Assembly: GCA_947503575.1 (NCBI GenBank)
Contig: CANNDZ010000001.1
Location: forward strand, 744,001-808,000
Source: an uncultured Kordiimonas sp.
Lineage (GTDB): Bacteria; Pseudomonadota; Alphaproteobacteria; Sphingomonadales; Kordiimonadaceae
Reading direction: 5' to 3'
Length of the DNA stretch: 64,000 nucleotides
This document shows, one piece after another, positions 51,217 to 59,779 of the stretch (its first letter is position 1; every line of letters starts with the position of its first letter). Both the position numbers and the translations under genes were made by a program. The notes beneath the pieces are model-generated. The model was not told where the DNA came from, made no database searches, and saw only the letters and a program-made list of their open reading frames with translations.

Positions 51217-52700
51217 TGGAAGAATATCGCCAGCCGATTATTCTGCTTTTTGTCGCCCTTTACATGGTTGCCTGCATATGGGTTGGCCTGTGGGCCATGC
51301 GCCGGACCAAATCCGCCGGGGACTTTTTTGTTGCTGGTCGTGGATTAGGCCCTTGGGTGGTTAGCCTTGCGGTATTCTCCTCCACGCTGTCCGGGTTCGG
51401 GTTCGTTGGCGGACCGGGCCTTGTGTACGCAACGGGCCTCAGTTCGATCTGGATGGCGGTGTGTTCGGCCCTTGGGTTTGCGACGGGGTATTACCTGATC
51501 GCTAAGCGTATCCGCATGATTGCTGAAGTGCGTAACGCCATGTCGTTGCCGGATATTGTGTTTGCGCGTTATGGCAGTGATGCAGCCCGCCTGTTGACCG
51601 CCGGGACCATACTTCTTGGTGTGCTGGGCTATCTGGCAACGCAAATTCTGGCGATGGGTGTGGTGCTACAATCCATCCTGGCGGGCACGGAAATGTTCGC
51701 AAACATCAGCCTGATTGCCAGTATCGCGATTTCTTCTGCCGTCCTGATTTTTTACTGCGTAACCGGCGGTATTGTGGCGTCTGTATATACAGACCTTGTG
51801 CAAGGCATTGTCATGATCATTGCAGGGGCTTTGGTGGTGATCACGGCGGCCAGTGTGTTTGGTGGCGGATTTGCCGAAGCAACAGATATTCTGCTGGCGA
51901 GTGACGGTGAAGATGTGATGCCGTTTGGAACATTAGGGCCTATGGCCTCGCTTTCGTGGTATTTCTTGTTTGGATTGGGCCTTGCGGGCCAACCGCATGT
52001 GGCTACCAAAATGATGATGAACCGCAAACTGTCGGACAATAAGGTTATCCTGCCGATGACCGTGTTCGGTTATGTTATCGCTGCCATGCTGTGGGTGTCT
52101 GTGGGCATTATCATGCGGGCGCTTGTGCTGGGTGATGTGGCCTTGCCGCTGTCGGGTGCTGATGAAGCGGCCCCTGCGTTTCTATCCACCTATGCGCACC
52201 CTGTTTTGGCGGGTGTTGTATTTGCGGGGCTGTTTGCGGCCATTATGTCAACGGCAGACGGTTTCCTGAATATTGGGGCTGCTGCGATTATTCATGATAT
52301 CCCCAAGGCACTGCGCGGTCGCTCGCTCAACAACGAGCTGTTCTGGGCGCGCACAGCAACCATTGTGTTGTCGCTGGTGGCGGCAGCGATTGCGCTATCA
52401 AGCGGGCAATTGATCGCCATTTTGGGCGCGTTTGGTTGGGGTACTTTTGCTGCGGCGCTTGTGCCTGTGGTGCTTATTGGCCTGAACTGGAAGCAGGCGA
52501 GTGCGCGGGCGGCCATCGCTTCCATTACGGTTAGTCTGATCATCAATTTTGCCATCCAGATATTCCAGATCCAGATACCGTACGCCATATCGGGCGGGTT
52601 CCTTGCCATGCTGACATCAATGATTTTATTCATTGGTTTGTCGCTGCTGGAAAAGCCCAAACCGTTGCCAAAAGACATTGATCGGATCATGGAACTGTAA
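51216..52700 (+). CDS. sodium:solute symporter family protein
   Basis: 494 aa, about thirteen transmembrane helices, SSS/SLC5 superfamily. Visible features: LYMVACIWVGLWAMRRTKSAGDFFVAGRGLGPWVVSLAVFSSTLSGFGFVGGPGLVYATG (helices 1-2 with the Na+-site serine/threonines), SLPDIVFARYGSDAARLL, and FAGLFAAIMSTADGFLNIGAAAI near helix 8. It would import an organic solute with Na+. Placement after the ED genes suggests a sugar or sugar-acid substrate, which is inference. Confidence 0.93.
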   Translation: MEEYRQPIILLFVALYMVACIWVGLWAMRRTKSAGDFFVAGRGLGPWVVSLAVFSSTLSGFGFVGGPGLVYATGLSSIWMAVCSALGFATGYYLIAKRIRMIAEVRNAMSLPDIVFARYGSDAARLLTAGTILLGVLGYLATQILAMGVVLQSILAGTEMFANISLIASIAISSAVLIFYCVTGGIVASVYTDLVQGIVMIIAGALVVITAASVFGGGFAEATDILLASDGEDVMPFGTLGPMASLSWYFLFGLGLAGQPHVATKMMMNRKLSDNKVILPMTVFGYVIAAMLWVSVGIIMRALVLGDVALPLSGADEAAPAFLSTYAHPVLAGVVFAGLFAAIMSTADGFLNIGAAAIIHDIPKALRGRSLNNELFWARTATIVLSLVAAAIALSSGQLIAILGAFGWGTFAAALVPVVLIGLNWKQASARAAIASITVSLIINFAIQIFQIQIPYAISGGFLAMLTSMILFIGLSLLEKPKPLPKDIDRIMEL

Positions 52701-52735
52701 CGTATTGAACCCCATGCAAAGGGATCAATTTATTC

Positions 52736-54184
52736 ATGACTAAACCCATCCTCGTTTTAATATCGAATGCTCTTCGGCTGGCTGACAATGCTGCGCTTGC
52801 AGAAGCGGCAGCAAGCGGTGCACCGGTTATCCCGGTCTTTATCTATGATGATGTGTCGCCGGATGTGCGGCCCATTGGTAGTGCTAGCAAATGGTGGTTG
52901 CTGCAGTCCCTTCAGGCCTTGTCAAAAGCTTTTGACGGCGTTGGTAGCCGTTTGATTGTGCGTAAAGGAGCGGTTGTTGATGTGGTCAGCGCTTTGGCGG
53001 AAGACACTGGCGCAGGTTCCGTGTTCTTAATGCGCGGTTACACGCCCGGAGAAGCGGCGTTTGAGGCTGCGCTTCATGATGAGTTGGCATCTGAAACATT
53101 TTCTGTGCGCCGGTTCGCCGGTAATCTGTTGATTGAACCGGAGGCCGTGCGCACCAAAACTGGCACACCCTATAATGTGTTTACGCCTTTCTGGCGCACT
53201 GCATCCGATTTGATCGATACGGTGGAGCCGCATCCCGCGCCAACCAGCCTGCTGACGCCCGATACCTGGCCAGCAAGCGATGAGATCGAAAGCCTGGGGC
53301 TGGAGCCGAAACCAGCGTATTGGGCTGATCCGATTGCCGCCACATGGACGCCGGGTGAAGCCGCAGCCAAACAGCGTTTGGAAGACTTTCTGTCCAGCCG
53401 CGTGAACGACTATAAAGCCGCTCGCGATGTACCCAGCATTGAGGCAACGTCAGCGCTGTCGCCGCATCTGGCCTTCGGTGAAATTGGTCCCCGCACCATT
53501 TGGTGGCAGACCAAACAGCGAGTTGCCAAGGATAATAGCATCAGTGGCGGTGGACACCATTTCCTGCGGGAACTTGGCTGGCGGGAGTTTTCAACCCACC
53601 TGTTGTTTCGCCGCCCCGAAATGCAAACAGAACCCATGCGCGACCAGTTCCGCGACTTCCCCTGGTATGAAGGGCGGGGGGACGGCCTGACCGCGTGGCA
53701 AAAAGGCCTGACGGGCTTCCCCATTGTGGACGCGGGCATGCGCCAGCTTTGGCAAACCGGATGGATGCACAACCGGGTACGGATGATTGTTGCGTCTTTT
53801 TTGGTGAAGGACCTGCTGTGGCACTGGCGCGACGGCGAGGCCTGGTTTTGGGATACACTGGTTGATGCCCACTTCGGCAACAATATCGCCAGTTGGCAGT
53901 GGGTCGCGGGATGCGGTGCCGACGCTGCGCCGTACTTCCGCATCTTCAACCCGATCACACAGGGCGAAAAGTTTGACCCGGATGGTAAATACGTGCGCCG
54001 GTTTGTACCCGAACTGGCAGACCTGCCCGATGCCTACATCCACAAACCGTTTGAAGCGCCTGCAGGCATTCTGCAAATGGCGGGGGTGCGGCTTGGGGAA
54101 ACCTATCCCAAGCCGATTGTTGACCGCAAAGTGGCGCGTGAAAATGCGCTGGCCGCGCTCGCCAGTATTAAAAAAGACCCCTAA
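52736..54184 (+). CDS. phrB: deoxyribodipyrimidine photolyase
   Basis: 482 aa class I CPD photolyase/cryptochrome-family enzyme that repairs UV dimers with FAD. N-terminal antenna-binding alpha/beta domain (LVLISNALRLADNAALAEAAASGAPVIPVFIYDD) and C-terminal FAD domain with HHFLRELGWREFSTHLLF, TGFPIVDAGMRQLWQTGWMHNRVRMIVASFL and NNIASWQWVAGCGADAAPYFRIFNP. Length typical. Starts 35 bases after the symporter stop; same direction, possibly cotranscribed. Confidence 0.95.
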   Translation: MTKPILVLISNALRLADNAALAEAAASGAPVIPVFIYDDVSPDVRPIGSASKWWLLQSLQALSKAFDGVGSRLIVRKGAVVDVVSALAEDTGAGSVFLMRGYTPGEAAFEAALHDELASETFSVRRFAGNLLIEPEAVRTKTGTPYNVFTPFWRTASDLIDTVEPHPAPTSLLTPDTWPASDEIESLGLEPKPAYWADPIAATWTPGEAAAKQRLEDFLSSRVNDYKAARDVPSIEATSALSPHLAFGEIGPRTIWWQTKQRVAKDNSISGGGHHFLRELGWREFSTHLLFRRPEMQTEPMRDQFRDFPWYEGRGDGLTAWQKGLTGFPIVDAGMRQLWQTGWMHNRVRMIVASFLVKDLLWHWRDGEAWFWDTLVDAHFGNNIASWQWVAGCGADAAPYFRIFNPITQGEKFDPDGKYVRRFVPELADLPDAYIHKPFEAPAGILQMAGVRLGETYPKPIVDRKVARENALAALASIKKDP

Positions 54185-54263
54185 ATCGCCTACACGCAAG
54201 TCCAATGGTGCATTTGTGCCAAAGCCACTATAGAAGGGGCGTGACCAGTTGCGGGATATTCAG

Positions 54264-56300
54264 ATGGCCAGAAAAACCAGGCGCGTGTTGAAACGACTAG
54301 GTGGTGGTGTCGTCTTTTTGGCAGTGCTGTATTTGGTTGCCAGCCCTTTTGTTGTGCCAATGATCGCGCAGCGATTTGTCAGTGATTTTGACGATGAGTT
54401 GAGCGTCAGGTTTGGATCAGCGTTATTCCATCCCCTTACTTTTGACCTTCTGGTCGATGACCTGGAGCTGCTGGGGCCTGATAAAACAGTTCTTGCGCAA
54501 ATTCCGTCTGCGCGGCTGCCACTTGATGTGAGTGACTTGCTTGCAGGAACAGGCACTTTCACGTCAGAGTCCCTGAACGCAAGGTGGCGTAACGAGGATC
54601 AGCAAGTCGTTGTTACCCTATCCGATATTGCACCAGCCCTCATTGCGCCCTTTGGTAAAACATTGGGTATCGAAATAGCCGCAGGCCGTTTTAGCGCACA
54701 GATTAATGCTCCGATTGAGGAGGGGCCGATTACCGGCAGCATTTCGGTTCGGGACCTTCAGGCACGCAGTACAGACATGCAAACGGATTTCAGCCTCAAG
54801 GCCCTGACACTGGATAGCGTTGAATTTGATCCAGAGGCGCAAACGCTAACTGTCGAGGACGTTACCATAGCCAGTTTGCGGGCCCGCAACGAGGACGCGC
54901 CAGCGGCCCTAAATGCTGAGGCGGTCACACTGGATAGCGCTACCTTTGACCTGGATGCACAAACGCTCACGACCAAGGACGTCGCCATAACAAGCCTGGA
55001 GGTGCGCAGCGGGGATGCGCCGGAGGCTCTAAACGCTGAGGTGGTCACACTGGATAGCGCCACCTATGACCTGGATGCACAAACGCTGACGACCAAGGAC
55101 ATTGCCATAACAAGCCTGGAGGTGCGCAGCGGGGACGCACCAGTGGCTTTTAACGCTGGAACGCTGACCCTGAACAGCGCTACCTTCGACACGGATGCGC
55201 AAACATTGAACGTGGGGCGTGTGGTGCTAACCAACCCCCTATTGGACAATATTGCTCTTCCGACACCCGGTCTTATCGCCCGTAGCCGTGCTGAAAAGCG
55301 CGCTGCAGAATTGCAGATTGCAGTCGACGGCATCGACGTTATAAACGCCGAGATAAATATGCTTGGGCACGGCCCTGATGCCATGCCAGTGCAGATCACC
55401 ACACCAACCATGACCCTGAGCGATCTTCGGTACGGGACAGATTGGTCCGGCACCCTAGAAGCTGCTGGCATGGTGAGTATAGGCGATACAGGTAACCCAG
55501 GCGGCACAACAAGCCCATTTACCCTTGCAGCACAGGTGGATAGCGCAGAGGCGGCAACCGGCCAGATAAGTCTGGTGGTTGACCGGCTGGATCATGCAGT
55601 GTTGTCCCCCGGCCTGTTCACTCTACTGGGGCGCGCATCTGCGGCGGGAACCTTCTATGCTGACCTGGAAGCCAGCAGCACAAATGGTGACCTGGATGGG
55701 TCACTATCCCTATTGTTCGACCAGTGGGAATGGGGTGACCTAAATCCGGATTATAGCGGCGAGCCGATCCCCTTACGCAAAGCGTTTAATATCTTACGCG
55801 GGCGCGGTGGGCGTGTGCGCATGAGCCTGCCGCTGGAGGGTAATCTAGACGAACCAACCTTCAGGGGGGATGCCGTGGTGCGCCGGGCAACCAATCGCGC
55901 CATCGGTGATATTGTGGGGGCTCCGTTCAAGCTTCTTGGTGCTCTCATACCCGGTGGCGGCAAGAGCGACCTGGAACTGAACAAGATCGAGTTTGATGCT
56001 GGTTCAGCTGAACTCACACCCCTTGACCGGTCCAAACTCAGCGCACTCGCCGTCGCGCTCATCGAGCGTCCCAGTCTTCAGCTTGAAATACAAGGTGCTG
56101 CATCTGAAAAGCTGGACTTCCCAAATACAGTCGCGCAACCGGGCGAATTGGCGGCCCTAAGCACCAAAAGAGCTGATGCTGTTAAGGTATATCTCATCGT
56201 TGCCGGTGTTGATGAGGCACGCTTAAGCACAACGATAAACACCACTTCTACGGAAAACGGAAAGGGCAAGCCTGTTGTGCGGCTAACCATCATCTCCTAG
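54264..56300 (+). CDS. DUF748/AsmA-like protein with internal 40-residue repeats
   Basis: 678 aa from the ATG at 54264; the track start is a TTG. One N-terminal membrane anchor (VVFLAVLYLVASPFVVPMIAQ) precedes a periplasmic region typical of DUF748 (FHPLTFDLLVDDLELLGPDKTVLAQIPSARLPLDVSDLL). Around residues 181-325 are three to four tandem 40-residue repeats. The C-terminal part has an OmpA-like pattern (LNKIEFDAGSAELTPLDRSKLSALA, then ALSTKRADAVKVYLIVAGV). AsmA/DUF748 proteins bridge inner and outer membrane or transport lipid; this role is inferred. Confidence 0.85.
   Translation: MARKTRRVLKRLGGGVVFLAVLYLVASPFVVPMIAQRFVSDFDDELSVRFGSALFHPLTFDLLVDDLELLGPDKTVLAQIPSARLPLDVSDLLAGTGTFTSESLNARWRNEDQQVVVTLSDIAPALIAPFGKTLGIEIAAGRFSAQINAPIEEGPITGSISVRDLQARSTDMQTDFSLKALTLDSVEFDPEAQTLTVEDVTIASLRARNEDAPAALNAEAVTLDSATFDLDAQTLTTKDVAITSLEVRSGDAPEALNAEVVTLDSATYDLDAQTLTTKDIAITSLEVRSGDAPVAFNAGTLTLNSATFDTDAQTLNVGRVVLTNPLLDNIALPTPGLIARSRAEKRAAELQIAVDGIDVINAEINMLGHGPDAMPVQITTPTMTLSDLRYGTDWSGTLEAAGMVSIGDTGNPGGTTSPFTLAAQVDSAEAATGQISLVVDRLDHAVLSPGLFTLLGRASAAGTFYADLEASSTNGDLDGSLSLLFDQWEWGDLNPDYSGEPIPLRKAFNILRGRGGRVRMSLPLEGNLDEPTFRGDAVVRRATNRAIGDIVGAPFKLLGALIPGGGKSDLELNKIEFDAGSAELTPLDRSKLSALAVALIERPSLQLEIQGAASEKLDFPNTVAQPGELAALSTKRADAVKVYLIVAGVDEARLSTTINTTSTENGKGKPVVRLTIIS
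54804..55240 (+). repeat. 120-bp in-frame tandem repeats in the DUF748 gene
   Basis: Units start at 54804, 54924, 55044 and 55164 with an exact 120-base period; each codes for a 40-residue block of the form VTLDSATFDLDAQTLTTKD followed by an AITSLEVRSGDAP turn. Units 2 and 3 are nearly identical at the DNA level; unit 1 is more diverged and unit 4 is truncated. Confidence 0.9.
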
Positions 56301-56368
56301 CGCAGCGTCGCGTTGACATATGCTAAGGTGCGGCCCACATCCTAATAACGACATAGGGGAAGCGACAC

Positions 56369-56953
56369 ATGAAAAAACAGGCTTCAAGCTTCGAATGGCG
56401 CAAAGTTGGTGCCGAGGTTGGCGCGATTGTTTTTGCGGTTTTGCTGGCCCTGTGGCTGGAAGGCTGGCGCGAGGACGTGGAACGCCAAGAGCGTGCAGAC
56501 CTGTTTCTGGACCGAATTCGCGCTGAAATCTCCCAAAACCGGGAAAACTTGCAGGAAACCATCCACCAGCATGAAGACTATATGGCCGGTCTTGAAGCTG
56601 CGATCAAAGACGGTAATGCGTCCATAGAAGCGGTTGGCCCCTTTTTGCAAATTGAAGGCAGTGCAACCAACAGTTCAGCCTGGCAGTCCGCCAAGATGTC
56701 TCAATCAATCAGCCAAATGCCGCCTGAAATGGTCGCCGATCTTGCATCCATATACGATACGCAAACCTACTACGCTAACTACCTCGCCTTTTTCTTCCAC
56801 AACTATACCGAACTCGCCACAGCCATCGAAGTTAATGACCGACCGATTGTTTCTGCGCGTAAGTTTTATCGGCATCTGGATGTTACCAATACGCTCGCCG
56901 AACAGTTACTTCGGCGGTATGACGCCTTCTTGCAACAGCAAAGCGGTAACTAA
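56369..56953 (+). CDS. small single-TM protein, first of a duplicated pair
   Basis: 194 aa. A short cytoplasmic start (KKQASSFEWRKVGAEVG), one transmembrane helix (AIVFAVLLALWLEGW) and a helical, coiled-coil-prone remainder (REDVERQERADLFLDRIRAEISQNRENLQETIHQHEDYM), with an AWQSAKMSQSISQMPPEMV stretch shared with the next gene. The layout resembles small inner-membrane proteins of the DUF6090 type, which is a guess. Upstream and 5' coding DNA is almost the same as for the next gene; the rest is about half identical. Function unknown. Confidence 0.75.
   Translation: MKKQASSFEWRKVGAEVGAIVFAVLLALWLEGWREDVERQERADLFLDRIRAEISQNRENLQETIHQHEDYMAGLEAAIKDGNASIEAVGPFLQIEGSATNSSAWQSAKMSQSISQMPPEMVADLASIYDTQTYYANYLAFFFHNYTELATAIEVNDRPIVSARKFYRHLDVTNTLAEQLLRRYDAFLQQQSGN
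56396..56502 (+). repeat. 107-bp identical block, copy 1
   Basis: Identical base for base to 57021-57127 (from tggcgcaaagttggtgccga to gagcgtgcagacct). It covers the transmembrane and early coiled-coil codons of the two paralogues. Confidence 0.92.
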
Positions 56954-56993
56954 TTTATTCCACGTCCTGATAACGACTTAGGGGAGGCGATAC

Positions 56994-57614
56994 ATGAAAA
57001 AACAGGGTTCGAGTTTCGATTGGCGCAAAGTTGGTGCCGAGGTTGGCGCGATTGTTTTTGCGGTTTTGCTGGCCCTGTGGCTGGAAGGCTGGCGCGAGGA
57101 CGTGGAACGCCAAGAGCGTGCAGACCTTTTTCTGAACCGTATAAAAACGGAGGTTCAGGAAAACCGGGATGACCTGCGGTCTGCGATGACAGAGAACCAA
57201 GCATATATCGACGGCTTAAAAGCTGTGTTAGATAGCGAGCAAATAGAGTTTACCGACCTCATGCCGTTCATTCAGGCTGAAAGTGCAAGTACGCAGGATG
57301 CCGCCTGGCAGTCTGCTCAGATGACACAAACCATTGCCAACATGCCTGCTGACGCTGTGGCCTCTTTGGCAAAAGTTTATGATTTGCAGGACGAATATGT
57401 CGATTACATGCGGATGTTTTTTCAACGGTTTATCGATATGGTTATGGAAATGCGCGCAGAGGAATCCCGCGAGCTGGGCGCCCAGCGATTTAGGCAGCAT
57501 CTATCTGTTAGCAACTCATTGGCGGAACAACTTCTAACCGGCTATGACGCATTTCTGGCAACGCACGGCCTCACCACCAAGGGTGAGAAGCAGGCGGCAG
57601 CTGGCGGCAGTTAA
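56994..57614 (+). CDS. small single-TM protein, second of a duplicated pair
   Basis: 206 aa paralogue of the preceding gene: the same start (MKKQGSSFDWRKVGAEVG), TM helix and EDVERQERADLFLNRI block, then diverging through AWQSAQMTQTIANMPADAV and a unique tail (LTTKGEKQAAAGGS). The 5' UTR (taacgacttaggggaggcga) also copies that of the first gene. Its stop overlaps the stop of the convergent CoA-transferase in a shared TTAA. The two could form a hetero-oligomer; no evidence beyond similarity. Confidence 0.75.
   Translation: MKKQGSSFDWRKVGAEVGAIVFAVLLALWLEGWREDVERQERADLFLNRIKTEVQENRDDLRSAMTENQAYIDGLKAVLDSEQIEFTDLMPFIQAESASTQDAAWQSAQMTQTIANMPADAVASLAKVYDLQDEYVDYMRMFFQRFIDMVMEMRAEESRELGAQRFRQHLSVSNSLAEQLLTGYDAFLATHGLTTKGEKQAAAGGS
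57021..57127 (+). repeat. 107-bp identical block, copy 2
   Basis: Second copy of the block described at 56396-56502. Sequence outside it differs strongly, including at synonymous sites. Confidence 0.92.
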
Positions 57615-58693
57615 TCCAGCTCTCCCAATATGTTCTCAGTATCCGCGCCTTTCTCGGCGGGGCCGTGCCGCACTTCTGGTTTTGTTCGGGAAAACTTTGG
57701 TGTGGGCGCGGGCTGGGTAACACCATCCACGTCAATAAAGCTCTCTCTTGCGGCGTTGTGAGGGTGCTTGTGCGCTTCCCAAAAGGGCAATATGGGCGCA
57801 AAACAGGCATCCGTGCCGTCCAGCAGGGCCTGCCAGTCTGCCAGTGTTTTACTTTTAAAAATTTCTGTCAGCTCTGCCTTCAGTGCTGGCCATTCACCGG
57901 GGTTCAAATGCTTTTGCATCCAGCTCTCATCCAGGCCAGTTTTATCAATAAATACCTGCATGAACTGCGGTTCAATCGCCCCCAGTGCAACATATTCGCC
58001 GTCTGACGTTTCAAACGTGCCGTAAAAATGCGCCCCGCCATCCAGTAGGTTCACACCGCGCATCGGTGCCCAGCGATGGCTTGCCATCAGGGAATGGAAA
58101 ATGGACATCAACGCGCTGGACCCTTCCACCATGCTGACATCCACAACTTGGCCTTTGCCAGATTTCTGGGCCTCAAGGAGCGCGCACACAAGCCCAAACG
58201 CCAGCATCATACCGCCGCCGCCATAGTCCCCTATCAGATTAAGCGGTGCCGTCGGCGGCGCGCCCGCTGGGCCAATGGCGTGCAGCGCGCCCGACAGAGC
58301 AATATAGTTGATATCGTGCCCGGCGGTGTGTGCCAGCGGTCCGGTTTGCCCCCAGCCCGTCATGCGGCCATACACCAGTTTGGGGTTGACAGCTGACACC
58401 TCGTCGGGACCAAGCCCCAGCTTTTCCATGACGCCGGGGCGGTATCCTTCAAACAAGGCATCAGCGGTTTCGCACAGTTTCAGGAAACTGGCTTTGCCGT
58501 CGTCGGATTTGAGGTCGAGCTCGATGGAGCGTTTGCCTCGGCGATTAATGTCAACCGCGAGGTCCGTTGCGCTGCGCCCCGGGCGTTCAACAGCAATAAC
58601 GTCTGCGCCCATGTCAGCGAACATCATGCCGGCAAACGGCCCCGGCCCAATGCCCACAACTTCAATAATACGATAGCCTGATAATGGTCCCAC
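57611..58693 (-). CDS. CaiB/BaiF CoA-transferase family, alpha-methylacyl-CoA racemase-like
   Basis: 360 aa from the GTG at 58693, six bases after GGAGGGG; the track's TTG start overlaps that site. Family start GPLSGYRIIEVVGIGPGPFAGMMFADMGADVIAVERPG with the RRGKRSIELDLKS segment. The racemase residues appear conserved: His in AHTAGHDINYIALSG and Asp in LIGDYGGGGMMLAFG, which favours alpha-methylacyl-CoA racemase over formyl/acyl CoA transfer. Role: branched or bile-acid/sterol-type fatty acyl-CoA metabolism. Followed upstream by an SDR dehydrogenase on the same strand. Confidence 0.9.
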   Translation of the reverse strand: MGPLSGYRIIEVVGIGPGPFAGMMFADMGADVIAVERPGRSATDLAVDINRRGKRSIELDLKSDDGKASFLKLCETADALFEGYRPGVMEKLGLGPDEVSAVNPKLVYGRMTGWGQTGPLAHTAGHDINYIALSGALHAIGPAGAPPTAPLNLIGDYGGGGMMLAFGLVCALLEAQKSGKGQVVDVSMVEGSSALMSIFHSLMASHRWAPMRGVNLLDGGAHFYGTFETSDGEYVALGAIEPQFMQVFIDKTGLDESWMQKHLNPGEWPALKAELTEIFKSKTLADWQALLDGTDACFAPILPFWEAHKHPHNAARESFIDVDGVTQPAPTPKFSRTKPEVRHGPAEKGADTENILGELD

Positions 58694-58760
58694 GCCGTGC
58701 CCCTCCAACTCAATGAACTGCTCTCATCAAATTAGGGGGCTTTTGCGGTGGGGCAAGCGC

Positions 58761-59531
58761 TTACTTTGGCGCCATACGGGCGGCTGCATCCATACGGATG
58801 GTCTCACCGTTCAGGTAAGCGTTTTCAACGATATGCCCCGCAAGCTTGGCGTATTCTTCCGGCATGCCCAGGCGCTTGGGGAAAACAACTTGCTCCTTCA
58901 GGCTTTCAACAGCGGCCTCTGGCAGGCCGTCAAACAGCGGCGTGTGAATAAAGCCGGGCGCAATGGTCATGACCCGAATGCCCTGACGGGCAAACTCGCG
59001 CGCGGTTGGCAATGTCAGGCCAACGATGCCGCCTTTGGACGCCGCATAAGCCGCTTGGCCAATTTGGCCTTCGTAGGCCGCAACCGAGGCGGTGTTGATG
59101 ATCACGCCGCGTTCGCCGTCTTCACCCGGTTCATTGGTTGCCATCGCTTGCGCGGCTTCCGCCAGCATATTGAAGCTGCCGATCAGGTTCACGCCAATAA
59201 CCCGACGAAAGTGGTCCATCGGGTATCGGTTGCCTTCACGGTCCAGCACTTTTTCAGGGTTGCCAATGCCCGCGCAGTTCACCGCAACACTAAGGCCACC
59301 GAACTCTGATACTGCAAGGGCAACCGCTGCTTTCACATCGTCTTCGCTGGTAACATCTGTGCGGATATAGCGGGCTTTGCCGTCCAGTTCTTTTTCCAGC
59401 GCCATGCCAAGGTCATCGTTTACGTCCACAATGATCGCGTTTGCGCCCTTGGCAACAAAGGCGCGCACTGTCGCACGCCCCAAACCTGATGCACCGCCGG
59501 TAACAAGAACGGTTTTGCCAGCAATATCCAT
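58761..59531 (-). CDS. SDR family 3-hydroxyacyl-CoA dehydrogenase-like protein
   Basis: 256 aa classical SDR. NAD-binding [49 protein letters not shown], catalytic Ser in [23 protein letters not shown] with YxxxK. The combination, particularly [26 protein letters not shown], is typical of HSD17B10/type II 3-hydroxyacyl-CoA dehydrogenases. Encoded 53 bases upstream of the racemase-like gene on the same strand; the pair probably works in acyl-CoA degradation. Confidence 0.92.
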   Translation of the reverse strand: MDIAGKTVLVTGGASGLGRATVRAFVAKGANAIIVDVNDDLGMALEKELDGKARYIRTDVTSEDDVKAAVALAVSEFGGLSVAVNCAGIGNPEKVLDREGNRYPMDHFRRVIGVNLIGSFNMLAEAAQAMATNEPGEDGERGVIINTASVAAYEGQIGQAAYAASKGGIVGLTLPTAREFARQGIRVMTIAPGFIHTPLFDGLPEAAVESLKEQVVFPKRLGMPEEYAKLAGHIVENAYLNGETIRMDAAARMAPK

Positions 59532-59779
59532 GAAAGCTCTCCTGAAAAATCAGCAATTGAAAATTGGCTGGACCATAAGCGAAGCAAACACCGTGCGGCA
59601 AGCGTGAAATCGGCTTATCGGCTGCATCTATTTGTCTCATCGAAAGAAAGCGCGCTTACACAGGCATCATAATATTGTGATGCCCTTGCAGGGCTGATAA
59701 CACTTGGCGTCTGCGGTTCAGCCCCCCATATCGCTGAAACAAGCGAAATTTGGGCTCGCAAAGGATCAGGAGATATCCG

